Positions 17,568 through 29,137 of a stretch of 64,000 nt of DNA are shown here, piece after piece; the stretch's first letter is position 1; each line of letters opens with the position of its first letter. This DNA is from Myxococcales bacterium (GTDB lineage Bacteria > Myxococcota > UBA727 > VGSZ01). Position numbers and translations under genes: made by a program. Location: positions 1-64,000 of the forward strand of contig JAHFED010000003.1 in assembly GCA_023248635.1 (NCBI GenBank), in the 5' to 3' direction. The notes beneath the pieces are model-generated. The model was not told the origin of the DNA and made no database searches. It saw nothing but the letters and a program-made list of their open reading frames with translations.

Positions 17568-19547
17568 TCACCAGCCGCATTTCTGTGATTTGTTTTGCTC
17601 CTTCAACCATTTCTGCAGCGGCGCGAAGTAGTCGAGCAAGGGCGCCGCATCCATCTGCGTCCCCCCGGTCAGCTTCTGCAGGGCCTCGGGCCAGGGCTTC
17701 GACGCGCCCATGGCGAGCATGTCGCTGAGCTTCTTGCCGGCGGCCTTGTTGCCCGCCACCGAGCAGCTGTGCAGGGGCCCTTTGTAGCCAGCGGCGTCAC
17801 ACATGGCCTTGTGGAACTGGAACTGGAGAATGCGCGCGAGGAAGTAGCGCGCGTAGGGAACGTTGGCCGGAATGTGGTACTTGGCGCCCGGATCAAAGGC
17901 ATTCACTGGACGCGCCGATGCCGGCTCGATGCCCTGATACTTCTTTCGCAGGTTCCACCATGACTTATTGTACTCCGACGACTTGGTCTTGCCGTTGAAG
18001 ACGTCCCATCGCCATTTGTCCATCAGATAGCCGAAGGGAAGAAATGCGACCTTATCGAGGGCGTCCTTCATCTGCAAATTGATCAGGGCCTTCTCGTTGT
18101 TCGGCACGTCCTTGAGGATCCCCAGCTGGTTCAAATAAGTAGGGTTCACGGAGAGAGCGACGGCGTCGCCGATGGCTTCGTGAAACCCGTCATGGGCGCC
18201 CTGTTGAAAGAGCACCGGCTTGTCGTTGTAATACTGATAGTAGTAGATATGCCCCAGCTCATGGTGGACTGTGATCAGGTTGTCTTCGTCGACCTGTATG
18301 CACATCTTGATGCGCACATCATTCGCATATGTCACATCCCACGCCGACGCATGACACACGACCTCACGATCCCTTGGCTTGGTCAACATCGATCGAGTCC
18401 AAAAAGTCTCAGGGAGCCTCTTGAGACCGAGGTTGACAAAGAAGTCCTCGCCCATGTGTGCGACCTTGGCTTCGTCGACGCCCTTGGCCTTCAAGGCCGC
18501 CGTGACATCGAGGCTGCCCTCGCCGGGGTAGGGCTCGATCAGCGGATAGACGTTGGCCCACTCTTGCGCCCACATGTTGCCCAGCAGGTGCGCCGGGATG
18601 GGGCCGCTGTTTTTCACCTTGCCCTCGTACCGGGCGGCGAGCTTGGCGCGCACATAGCAGTGGAGGTCTTCGTACAGGGGTTTCACCTGGCCCCAGAGCC
18701 GCTCCATCTCGGCCTCGAATTGCGCCGGCGTCATGTCGTAGCGCGACTTCCACAGGGCGCCGGTGTCAGCGAAGCCGAGGTTGACAGAGCCTTCGTTGGC
18801 GAGGCTGACGTACTTTTGAAAGAGCGGCTGAATCTCCGGACTGATGGTGTGCCAGCCATTCCAGGCGTCCAGCAGCGCATCGTAGTTGCGGCTCGACGAC
18901 ATCACGTTCGTCAGCTGTTCGAGGTCCCGGCAGTGCGGGGCCTTCTTCGCTAGGCCCGTGGCGGCCTCGAGTCTGGCGGCGTCGGCCTGCCCCACGGCCG
19001 CCTTGAGACCCGCATCCTCAGGCGCTGCAACCGACGCCGCCGTCGCCGTAGCCAACGCGGCCTTGGCCTCTTCGAGGTCCGAGGGCTTCCAGGCCCGGCA
19101 GTACTTTCCCTTGCCATAAAGCGAGGTCATCTGGCTCGCGATTTTGGCGAGCTCTGCCGTTTTGGCTGCATCATTGGGCGCCGGAAGATCGGCGGAAATC
19201 TTCAGCAAATGGATCGCGCGATCCGTGTCGGCATCTAAGGTGAGACCATCGAATTGTGTCGCTTCCTTGATGGCCTTTGCAGTGTACACCATGACCTTCT
19301 CAGCAGCGTCGGCCGTTAGAATTTCGGTGTCCTCGGTGATGTAGGTGCTCTTGACCCAGTCCGCGCGCGCGGCGTCGGTGTAGAGCTTCTTGAGGTCGTC
19401 GTTGACGCGTTGGACGAAGGCCTTGGCGTCGGCCGGTGTCGGCTTGGCCGCAGCAGCGACGGGTGCCTTGGAGTCAGCGGGTGCAGCGAGGGCGACGTTT
19501 CCCAGCAGAAGAACGCCAGCAGCAGCGAGGAGGAAGGGCTTGGTCAT
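17568..19547 (-). CDS. M2-family (ACE-like) peptidyl-dipeptidase
   Basis: The 659-aa exported zinc metallopeptidase has signal peptide MTKPFLLAAAGVLLLGNVALA. The zinc motif HHELGHIYYYQYY lies near residue 428, followed by the downstream Glu ligand in GFHEAIGDAVALS. C-terminal family segments such as YHIPANVPYARYFLARILQFQFHKAMC are present. M2 enzymes remove C-terminal dipeptides (angiotensin-converting enzyme is the animal member); in bacteria they are usually periplasmic or secreted. Length fits the bacterial members. Codons around 18220-18330 are unusually AT-rich, including the Tyr run after the zinc motif. It is the first gene of a likely two-gene unit with the lytic transglycosylase. Confidence 0.92.
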   Translation of the reverse strand: MTKPFLLAAAGVLLLGNVALAAPADSKAPVAAAAKPTPADAKAFVQRVNDDLKKLYTDAARADWVKSTYITEDTEILTADAAEKVMVYTAKAIKEATQFDGLTLDADTDRAIHLLKISADLPAPNDAAKTAELAKIASQMTSLYGKGKYCRAWKPSDLEEAKAALATATAASVAAPEDAGLKAAVGQADAARLEAATGLAKKAPHCRDLEQLTNVMSSSRNYDALLDAWNGWHTISPEIQPLFQKYVSLANEGSVNLGFADTGALWKSRYDMTPAQFEAEMERLWGQVKPLYEDLHCYVRAKLAARYEGKVKNSGPIPAHLLGNMWAQEWANVYPLIEPYPGEGSLDVTAALKAKGVDEAKVAHMGEDFFVNLGLKRLPETFWTRSMLTKPRDREVVCHASAWDVTYANDVRIKMCIQVDEDNLITVHHELGHIYYYQYYNDKPVLFQQGAHDGFHEAIGDAVALSVNPTYLNQLGILKDVPNNEKALINLQMKDALDKVAFLPFGYLMDKWRWDVFNGKTKSSEYNKSWWNLRKKYQGIEPASARPVNAFDPGAKYHIPANVPYARYFLARILQFQFHKAMCDAAGYKGPLHSCSVAGNKAAGKKLSDMLAMGASKPWPEALQKLTGGTQMDAAPLLDYFAPLQKWLKEQNKSQKCGW

Positions 19548-19618
19548 CCCGCGGCCCTAGCTCAGGGGCCGCAGCCGGCAAAGTGCTGACGGTTGGCGCA
19601 TGCACGGCACCGGTGGGA

Positions 19619-21304
19619 TCAGGCCTTCGTCGGCGGCTCGTAGTCCTTGGTCGGCATCTCCTGCAGCACGGTCAGCTCACCGCGCCCGTGGGCAAAGGTG
19701 CGCAGCGCAGGCTCACCGAACACGATCTTGCTGCACTCGAGCTCGCACAGACCGCAGCCGACGCAGCGGACGTAGTCGACGCTGGCGGGGCGCCGGGGGT
19801 TCTCCTTACTGGCGTTGCTGTGGGCGGGCTCGATGGCGAAGGCCTTGGTCGGACAGATATCGAGACACTTCCCGCAGGCGACTCCATCTGTATAACAAAT
19901 GCAGCGCCCCTTCTCGAGCACTGCAGTTCCCATCTTGGTGGCCCACTTGGATTTTTCCTCCTTGTGAAAGACCGGGATGGCGTCGGTCGGACAGGCCACG
20001 CTGCAGGCGTCGCACTCGGGCAGGCAGCCGCCGACGGTGGGTGTGATGGCCGGGGTCCAAAAGCCTGCGATCCCGGCCTCGAAGTGAACGAGCTGCAGCG
20101 TCTGCGACGGACAGGCCTGCACGCACATCGCGCACCGGATGCACTGATCGGTGAACGTTTCTTCGTCGAGGACACGGGGCGGACGGATGACGGCGTTTTC
20201 ACTGCCGCGGTGGTAGGCGCTGGCCGCCGCCAGAGGCGCCAGCGCCAGACCGGTGCCGCCGGCGACGACGAAAGCACGGCGGCTCAAATCGACGGGGACA
20301 TCGGGAGCATCGGGGACCCCCCTGGTCTTCATCCAGTCGAAATGGATGGCCTCCTTGTGGCAGAAAGACCGGCCAGAGAAGCAGCGAATACACTCATGAT
20401 TCTGAGTCTTGTGTGGGTTTGTATTGACGGCACCCATGCGACAACCGCTGACACATTGTTTCTCGGTCTCCACGCCGGTGCATGCATCGCAACCTGTGAC
20501 CCGCCGACGCAAGAGCGGCGCTCGCGACAGCAGCCCGTAGAAGGCTCCGAGGGGACACACATAGCGACAGTAGAAGCGGGGCGTGATCGCCGTGCCGGCC
20601 AAGACGACGACGAGCAAGGCCACCGGGGCCAAGGCCAGCCCGTGGTAGGCCATCCACACCGAGCCGCGTTCGACTTCGCCGGTCTTGCTGAAGAGCTCGT
20701 GCGCCACGGTGGCGACGGGCCAGATCCCTGTCGCTCCCGCCCGAAAGAGCAGCACCAGAGGATCGAGGAGATAAATCCACTGCGCCGAGGCGAAGGCGCC
20801 GACGACCATCATGACGAGTACGATGTACTTTATATATTGCAGCTTTAGATGCGTCTCCATCGAGAATGTGTGCTCACGTGGTGTGAAAATCTTGGCTGAC
20901 AAATCGATGAGTGTGCCCAGCGGGCAGATCCAACCGCAGAACGCTCGGCCAAATATGAGCGTGAAGACAATGAAGAACAGCGCCGGAACCAGGGTCCATA
21001 CGATCACGTGCGAAGCGCCCATGGTCAGCGCCGCGACCAGAGGATCCGTGATCAGATACAGCGTCGGCGGCACCACTTCCTGTATTGATTGATTTCGCGT
21101 CGCAAGAAACAATCCGAACCACAACAAAAGAAAGAATATTTGGGCGATACGTCGCCAGTTTCTCAACACAACTTTCGGCGTCGTTTGATAATAGGCATCC
21201 TGCCCCACAATCGGCAGCCCCTTCTTCGGCTTCGCCGGCAGCGCCGTTGCAAAGGGGTTTGGCGTCTTCCCACTCATCGCCATTTCTCCAGGCGCAATAC
21301 TCAT
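19619..21304 (-). CDS. NapH-NapG-like fusion: membrane polyferredoxin with internal twin-Arg segment
   Basis: The 561-aa electron-transfer protein has two parts. Residues 1 to about 330 resemble NapH/MauN/NosR-type membrane ferredoxins: several helices with paired CGWICPLG (123-130) and CRYVCPLG (246-253) motifs and Cys clusters (GCDACTG, CVSGCRMG, CIRCFSGRSFC). Residues 335-561 resemble the periplasmic ferredoxin NapG. A twin-arginine-like SRRAFV (341-346) is followed by a hydrophobic stretch, then four cluster motifs (CIRCAMCVQACP, CLPECDACSVACP, CGKCLDICP, CVGCGLCELEC). In Nap systems these two proteins pass electrons from the quinol pool to a periplasmic acceptor. The start overlaps the stop of the FMN-binding gene by ATGA, implying translational coupling. 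No NapA is nearby, so the acceptor is probably the flavoprotein and cytochrome modules. Confidence 0.85.
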   Translation of the reverse strand: MSIAPGEMAMSGKTPNPFATALPAKPKKGLPIVGQDAYYQTTPKVVLRNWRRIAQIFFLLLWFGLFLATRNQSIQEVVPPTLYLITDPLVAALTMGASHVIVWTLVPALFFIVFTLIFGRAFCGWICPLGTLIDLSAKIFTPREHTFSMETHLKLQYIKYIVLVMMVVGAFASAQWIYLLDPLVLLFRAGATGIWPVATVAHELFSKTGEVERGSVWMAYHGLALAPVALLVVVLAGTAITPRFYCRYVCPLGAFYGLLSRAPLLRRRVTGCDACTGVETEKQCVSGCRMGAVNTNPHKTQNHECIRCFSGRSFCHKEAIHFDWMKTRGVPDAPDVPVDLSRRAFVVAGGTGLALAPLAAASAYHRGSENAVIRPPRVLDEETFTDQCIRCAMCVQACPSQTLQLVHFEAGIAGFWTPAITPTVGGCLPECDACSVACPTDAIPVFHKEEKSKWATKMGTAVLEKGRCICYTDGVACGKCLDICPTKAFAIEPAHSNASKENPRRPASVDYVRCVGCGLCELECSKIVFGEPALRTFAHGRGELTVLQEMPTKDYEPPTKA

Positions 21305-22026
21305 GTGGGGTCCGCTTTCTTTTCACCTTCTTTTGGCTCTTCCGGCAGCTGGGCGGCGCCGTCTTTGCCTTCCTTCTTGAGGGTCTCGCCGGTTTCGATG
21401 GCCTTTTTGATCTTGGCGGCCGCGGTGGCCCGGGCCTTCTTCACATCGGCATCGATGACAACGTTCTGGTTCCCGCCGAAGAAGAGGTTGTGCAACGACA
21501 CCGCTTTGCGCGCGGCCGTCGACGCGGCCTCTGAGGAGAGCGTGGCCCCGGTGATGCCATCGATGTCTGATTTCGTCGTCAGCGGATCGGTGTGTCTTTT
21601 GTCTTTGAACTGGCCAAGAAACGCTTTCTTATTAATTGGAAAGCTGCGCGGACATGTCAACTCCACCACCACCGACTCGAGAATCTTGCCACTCGGATCC
21701 ACGCCAATTGCATACTTGTGAAAACAGGTATTGAAAATCTCAGGAATGATGAAGACGTAGCCCAGGGGTTTGTCGGCGGCGTCTTTGCCCACGAAGGTCT
21801 CGAAGGTAGGGTCGCTGGCTTCCCAGCCGTAGTCGTCGAGGAGTCGCCTGCGCTGCTCGGGCGAAGGCGTGTTGGTCACCTTCACGACCTTCGCGCCTTC
21901 GGGCACGAACTTCTTCACCGCCTCGCCGATCTTCATGTACTTGACCGCCCCGGCGTTCGACGACGCGAGCAGCGTGAGCGCCGCAAAGAGGATGGGGGCT
22001 GTGCTTCTCGAACCGAAAAACGTCAT
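21301..22026 (-). CDS. Exported FMN-binding domain protein (covalent flavoprotein)
   Basis: The 241-aa protein has a signal peptide (MTFFGSRSTAPILFAALTLLASSNAGA) and an FMN-binding domain of the NqrC/RnfG/NosR kind. The ApbE target motif DGITGATLSS spans residues 156-165, with Thr162 the likely site of phosphoester-linked FMN. The C-terminus is Lys/Glu-rich (KKEGKDGAAQLPEEPKEGEKK) and probably unstructured. It would act outside the inner membrane as a one-electron flavin carrier. The apbE gene that would load the flavin lies upstream in the same strand cluster. The downstream membrane ferredoxin overlaps by four bases, as expected if it hands electrons to this flavoprotein. Confidence 0.9.
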   Translation of the reverse strand: MTFFGSRSTAPILFAALTLLASSNAGAVKYMKIGEAVKKFVPEGAKVVKVTNTPSPEQRRRLLDDYGWEASDPTFETFVGKDAADKPLGYVFIIPEIFNTCFHKYAIGVDPSGKILESVVVELTCPRSFPINKKAFLGQFKDKRHTDPLTTKSDIDGITGATLSSEAASTAARKAVSLHNLFFGGNQNVVIDADVKKARATAAAKIKKAIETGETLKKEGKDGAAQLPEEPKEGEKKADPT

Positions 22027-22033
22027 GGCAACC

Positions 22034-22465
22034 TCAAGAGGGTTTCACGGGAGCAACGACGGCCTTCTTCTTCGGTGCCATCCGGGCGCGGGCGCTGGCG
22101 ATCTCGCCCTTCACGCGTCCCTCGCGCCAGTCGACGTTCCACATCAGCACCAACAGCGGCAGCAGCGGCAGCAGACCCAGCCACGGATGTCGATCGTATT
22201 CAGGCACGCCGACGACCGCGGCTTCGTCGAGGGTGTCGAGGTCGACGACTTCTTCGACGACCTTGCCCACCTGGGGCAGCGCGCTCTCCGGTAGGTGCGT
22301 GTGCTCGCCCGGAGGCTGCGGCTTCTTCGCCTGAAATGCGGGCTCATCGAGCGTGTCGAGGTCGACGACCTCTTCCACCCCTGCCGCTCCGGCGGCGCTC
22401 GCCCCCAACGCGACGATGGCGAAGGTCGCAACCCGAAGCGTTGCCTGTCTCCTCCCCTCTCCCAT
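22034..22465 (-). CDS. Small membrane-anchored protein with two VEEVVDLDTLDE repeats
   Basis: The 143-aa product has an N-terminal signal-like segment (ATLRVATFAIVALGASAAGAAG), two copies of the acidic motif VEEVVDLDTLDE about 45 residues apart, and one helix (HPWLGLLPLLPLLVLMWNV). It ends in a basic Ala/Lys tail that probably faces the cytoplasm. I do not recognise a family. It sits 7 bases upstream of the FMN-binding gene in the same direction, so it is probably a subunit or assembly factor of the flavin module. The start ATG lies inside a hairpin (22454-22479). The longer open frame upstream is unlike a leader and was rejected. Confidence 0.6.
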   Translation of the reverse strand: MGEGRRQATLRVATFAIVALGASAAGAAGVEEVVDLDTLDEPAFQAKKPQPPGEHTHLPESALPQVGKVVEEVVDLDTLDEAAVVGVPEYDRHPWLGLLPLLPLLVLMWNVDWREGRVKGEIASARARMAPKKKAVVAPVKPS

Positions 22466-22479
22466 CCTCGGGAGAGGGG
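22454..22479. promoter_or_regulatory. Hairpin over the start of the small membrane protein gene
   Basis: Perfect 10-bp arms CCCCTCTCCC (22454-22463) and GGGAGAGGGG (22470-22479) with a 6-base loop. The start codon of the minus-strand gene (22465-22463) lies in loop and stem. The hairpin could end transcription from the upstream lipoprotein gene or hide the ribosome-binding site and lower translation. Confidence 0.4.
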
Positions 22480-22524
22480 GAAGCCTTCGAGCCGCAGCAC
22501 GGATGGCCGGTTCGTGCTGCAGCG

Positions 22525-25392
<2,868 letters not shown>

Positions 25393-25414
25393 GAGGTTTT
25401 CGCTCCAGGCACCG

Positions 25415-27673
25415 TCAAGGGCGCCACACAGCACGAACAGGGGATGACAAGAAGATGAGCCGGGCAGCACCAGCCTCGGGGTCAGGCCCGGAGAGTTCGT
25501 TGGCAGCACCGGTGGCAGGAACCTCATAGGCGACGTCGCCGAGGCTGACGGGGATGGTCAAGCGGTGCATGCCACGGCCGGCGTCGGCGGCGTTGCCCCA
25601 GCAGGTTTCGACGTCATTGCTGCTGAGAAAACCCGCCGCGCGATCGAGGTTGATCACGATGTGCAGCAGGTAGTCCCCTTGGGCGAGGGGTGCGTTCGTC
25701 GACGTCGCCTGCGACCAGGTCGCTCGCACCGTATCGCCGCCGTTGAGCGTCGCTTGCGAGAGGCCGTCGAGCCCCGCCAGATCGCCCTCGCCGATGACGC
25801 CGGGATCGAAGCCGGCAAGCGGTGAGCCGTCGACGTCGCGGCGATCACCACTGCGGGCCAGCCCCAGGGCTTCGAGCTCCCCAGCCGAGACCAGCGCGGC
25901 GAGGAAATCGGGATCGCGAAAATCCTCGTCGCCCCAGGGCGTGATGTGCTGGGCCTTGCTCCCCTGGTACCGCAGGATCGTGTCGGCATATTTGATGGCC
26001 TGTCGATCACCGCTGGCCATCACGCAGGTCTCGCCCTCGACCAGAGGCCCCTCGAGCCACATGTCGACGCCGTAGTGGGTGCCTTCGGCCAACTCGCCGC
26101 GCACAGGCACCGATGCATCGAGGTTGCGCAGCCCAAAGGAGATCTCGAGCTCAGCGTTCTCGCCGACGGAACCCTGGTAGTCCTGTTGCAGCGTCACCTC
26201 GATGGGCGTGGGATCCGACAGCGTCACCGAGCCGTCGGCTTCGACGCGCTTGGCAAAGAGGTTGCGCGCGTTGCGGCCCGGCGCGAGCTCCAGGGTGAAG
26301 GCAAAGGCAGTGGCAGCGCCCCGAGGCACGACGACGTTGCTGTCGTCGTCGAGGGCAATGCTGGTGTTGGCTTCGCGCGTGCCGGACACATCGAGGCTGG
26401 CCCTCTGCGTGATCGAAGGCGGCGGGGGGGCAAGCACCGGAGCTGCCGGCCGGAGCTGCTCGCGCACGACGTCGATGGCGAGCTCGGGGCCGTCGACGTT
26501 GGCGACGGAGCGGGCGGCGATGCGCAGGGTCTGGGGGCCGACGGCAAGATCCACTGCCGCCGTCCACGTCGTAGATCCAGAGAGGAACACCCGCTCGACC
26601 CCATCGATGAGGAGGGAGCTCGGCGCGCTCTTGGTGCCAGACAAGGTGATGGTCGACGTCGTCACCACGCTGGGGATGGGCGAGGGACTGGTGACGATGG
26701 GGGCCGCGGGCGTGCTCCCGTCGTCGACAGCCACCGCCGTGCGCTGAAAGGAGGCAAAGAGCTGGGCGTTGCCGGCGCGATCGAAGACGAGCGCGCCATC
26801 GATGCGAAAGGTCAACAGCGCCGCGGGCCACCCGCCGAGGGGGGGCGCGATGCGCAGCGTGTGGGTCACGACCTCGTAGCTCACGCCGACGTCGGACAGG
26901 GAGATCAACCCGTTGAGCACGCGCACCAAGCCCGGCGGCCCGGCGCCCAGGAGATTGACGTCTTCGCTGAGCGGCACGCTGACGATGCCGTTGCGCGCGA
27001 GGTCCTGGCCCTCGAGGGGAAAGATGTTGGCGGCATCAAGGTCGGGCGGCGTGGTGTCAAAGACGATGGTGACGTCGACGGGCTCGCTGATTTGTTCCCG
27101 CAGGTCGGCGGCGACGACCGCGATTTTGCGAACTTCGTCGGCGCTGAACTCCACCGGCACGCTCCAGGTCGTGGCCTCCCCAAAAGACACGACCTTGACG
27201 CCGTCGAACAACAAGCTGGTCTGCGCGGGCTTGGTCCCCGTCAGCGTGACCGGCGAAGTCGCCGAGACGACCGTGAGCGCGCCGTCGACGGTGGGCGGAT
27301 CGGGAAAGAGCGGCTCGAAGGTCAGGCTGCTCTGCAGGAATTCGTAACTGAGCCCGGCTTCCTCCGAGCGCGTCCACAGAAAGAGCGCGTTGTCGGTGAA
27401 GGGCAAGAGATCGAAAGGCAAGGCCCCGGTCCACACCTCTTGATCGTCGGCGGCAGCGATGACCAGAGCTTCGCCGTCGTTGGCATTGGTGCCGCACAGC
27501 ACTTCGGTGCCGATGGTCTTGCCGCCGGTGAGCGCGGGGCGACGCACGCGCACCAGATCGCTGACGAGGCTGAGGGTCGGCGGGTCGGGAGGCAGCACGA
27601 TGTCGTCGAGGCAAGCGGCCGAAGAGGCTGCAGCGACGACGACGAGCGGGCTCAAGAACGCGCGGACCCTCAT
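25415..27673 (-). CDS. Lipoprotein with Ig-like domains and DUF2271-like C-terminus
   Basis: The 752-aa product has lipobox SSAAC (Cys21 after MRVRAFLSPLVVVAAASSAA). It contains several Ig-like units (for example FDTTPPDLDAANIFPLEGQD then VSVPLSEDVNLL, and repeated ITLSGTKSAPSSLLIDGVE and SLDVSGTREANTSIALDDD). The C-terminal 230 residues include VDMWLEGPLVEGETCVM, IKYADTILRYQG, DGLSQATLNGGD and GDYLLHIVINLDRA, which resemble DUF2271 proteins. Its start overlaps the apbE stop by ATGA and it is followed after 22 bases by a similar larger lipoprotein, so the three genes form one unit. A role as an exposed partner of the flavin electron-transfer module is inferred from context only. Confidence 0.75.
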   Translation of the reverse strand: MRVRAFLSPLVVVAAASSAACLDDIVLPPDPPTLSLVSDLVRVRRPALTGGKTIGTEVLCGTNANDGEALVIAAADDQEVWTGALPFDLLPFTDNALFLWTRSEEAGLSYEFLQSSLTFEPLFPDPPTVDGALTVVSATSPVTLTGTKPAQTSLLFDGVKVVSFGEATTWSVPVEFSADEVRKIAVVAADLREQISEPVDVTIVFDTTPPDLDAANIFPLEGQDLARNGIVSVPLSEDVNLLGAGPPGLVRVLNGLISLSDVGVSYEVVTHTLRIAPPLGGWPAALLTFRIDGALVFDRAGNAQLFASFQRTAVAVDDGSTPAAPIVTSPSPIPSVVTTSTITLSGTKSAPSSLLIDGVERVFLSGSTTWTAAVDLAVGPQTLRIAARSVANVDGPELAIDVVREQLRPAAPVLAPPPPSITQRASLDVSGTREANTSIALDDDSNVVVPRGAATAFAFTLELAPGRNARNLFAKRVEADGSVTLSDPTPIEVTLQQDYQGSVGENAELEISFGLRNLDASVPVRGELAEGTHYGVDMWLEGPLVEGETCVMASGDRQAIKYADTILRYQGSKAQHITPWGDEDFRDPDFLAALVSAGELEALGLARSGDRRDVDGSPLAGFDPGVIGEGDLAGLDGLSQATLNGGDTVRATWSQATSTNAPLAQGDYLLHIVINLDRAAGFLSSNDVETCWGNAADAGRGMHRLTIPVSLGDVAYEVPATGAANELSGPDPEAGAARLIFLSSPVRAVWRP

Positions 27674-28785
27674 GGCGAAGCCTCGGGAACGTCGATGGCG
27701 GGAAAGCCCGCCGTCTTTGTGACACGAAACGGCCCACCGTTCAGATCGCCTTGCTTTTGCGAGACGGTCTGCGACGGCGACGCAGCATGGATGAAGAGCG
27801 CTTCCATCCCGGGGTGACCGGCAATGATGGCCCGCGCCTTTTCCTCACCGAGAATCATGAAGGGCGTGTCGAAGCCGTCGGCGCTGAGGGCGTCGGGGTA
27901 GAGCACGGTGACGCTGACGAGGTCGCTGTCGATGGGTCGGCCGGTCTTGGGATCGAGGATGTGGCTGTAGCGCCTACCCCCAGCCTCGAAAAAGTTGTGG
28001 TAGCTGCCGCTCGTCGTCAGCGACTGATCGATGAGCGGAACCGTCGCTGCGACCGACGTCGGATCGTCGTCGGCGCGGGGCACCTTGATGCCGATCTTCC
28101 ACGGCGCGCCCCGCGCGTTTTTGCCGTGCGCGCGCACCTCGCCGGTGATCTCCACCATGTAGTCGTGAAAGCCCGCCCGCTCGAGCAGCAGAGCAACGAC
28201 GTCGACGGCGTAGCCCGAGGCGATGCCGCCGAGGTTGATGGTCGTGAGGGGATCGCGCTTCTGCAGTGCAGCACCGACGACGGCGACGCGATCGGGGCCC
28301 ACATGTGCGCGGGCGGCGGCGATGTCGGCGTCGGTGGGCACCTCGGTGCGGCGGCCAGCGCGATCGAAGCCCCACAGAGCAATGAGGGGATCGAGGGTGA
28401 TGTCGTAGGCGCCTTCACAACGCTTGCCGATGGCCAGGGCCTTGGTGACGACGAGCAGCAGCTCTTCCGACGCCACAAAAGGCTCGGTGCTTTTGTGGTT
28501 GTTGAAGCGCGAGATCTCGCTGTTGGGCCGGTAGGTCGACATCACGTCGTTGATGCGCTCGCAGGTCTCGTCGATCTTGGTCTGCAGGCCCTGAGCGACG
28601 ACCACTTGCGCGGGATCGGCCACGGCAATCTTGATCGTGTAGGTCGATCCCATGGTCTCGCCCTGCAGCACCACCTCCGTCGGCGGCGACGCCGGACGCA
28701 CCGCGGGAATTTCAGCCGGTGCCGCCTGCCCGCTCTCGCAGGCGGCTGCCAGCAGCAGGCAGCAAGCGAACAAGGCCGCGCCCAC
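27670..28785 (-). CDS. apbE: FAD:protein FMN transferase (lipoprotein)
   Basis: ApbE moves FMN from FAD onto Thr of a target motif in exported flavoproteins. The 371-aa product has a lipoprotein signal (LFACCLLLAAAC), then the ApbE domain: GETMGSTYTIKI, the helix ending in MSTYRPNSEISRFN, DITLDPLIALWGF, and INLGGIASGYAVD. It also has the Mg-binding C-terminal part with TTSGSYHNFF, YSHILDPKTGRP and DALSADGFDT. GTG at 28785 is chosen because AGGAG lies nine bases upstream and the signal peptide is then compact; an ATG at 28836 is the alternative. It is coupled by ATGA to the next lipoprotein gene. The target in this window is the FMN-binding protein at 21301-22026. Confidence 0.92.
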   Translation of the reverse strand: MGAALFACCLLLAAACESGQAAPAEIPAVRPASPPTEVVLQGETMGSTYTIKIAVADPAQVVVAQGLQTKIDETCERINDVMSTYRPNSEISRFNNHKSTEPFVASEELLLVVTKALAIGKRCEGAYDITLDPLIALWGFDRAGRRTEVPTDADIAAARAHVGPDRVAVVGAALQKRDPLTTINLGGIASGYAVDVVALLLERAGFHDYMVEITGEVRAHGKNARGAPWKIGIKVPRADDDPTSVAATVPLIDQSLTTSGSYHNFFEAGGRRYSHILDPKTGRPIDSDLVSVTVLYPDALSADGFDTPFMILGEEKARAIIAGHPGMEALFIHAASPSQTVSQKQGDLNGGPFRVTKTAGFPAIDVPEASP

Positions 28786-29137
28786 GACGCTGGGCTCCTG
28801 TGACTGCGATCCAAGACGCGCCAGCGTGTTGAACATCAAAACTGTTAGACGCGCCAGCGTCTTAGGCACCGATTCCAAGACGCGAAGCGGGCCGCGGCAA
28901 TCGAAGAGCTCGTTTCCCTCGAGCTCTGCCGGCGCAAAGGTGCTCGTGCCCCTGGCGCCGCGCAACGACGACGACACCAAGGCGCCGGCAACAGCTCGTG
29001 GGTACGCGTCTACACAAGGGGCAGGGGGTCCAGGGGGGGTTGCCCTGGAGCGCTTCGCCACCACCAGGTAACCCCCATGGCCCGGCCGGAGGCCTTCTCC
29101 GCGCGAAGCGCGTGCTTCGGCTTTCAACGTCACAACT
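28786..29137. other. 352-base gap with short direct and inverted repeats
   Basis: No gene is convincing here. The 14-mer AGACGCGCCAGCGT occurs at 28814-28827 and 28847-28860, 33 bases apart, with another CAAGACGCG near 28876. Inverted pairs include GAGCTC...GAGCTC near 28900-28925 and CCAGGG...CCCTGG near 29030-29048. The apbE leader lies at the left end (AGGAG complement at 28795-28800). The rest is probably the apbE promoter region plus the end of the barrel-protein transcript. Confidence 0.4.
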
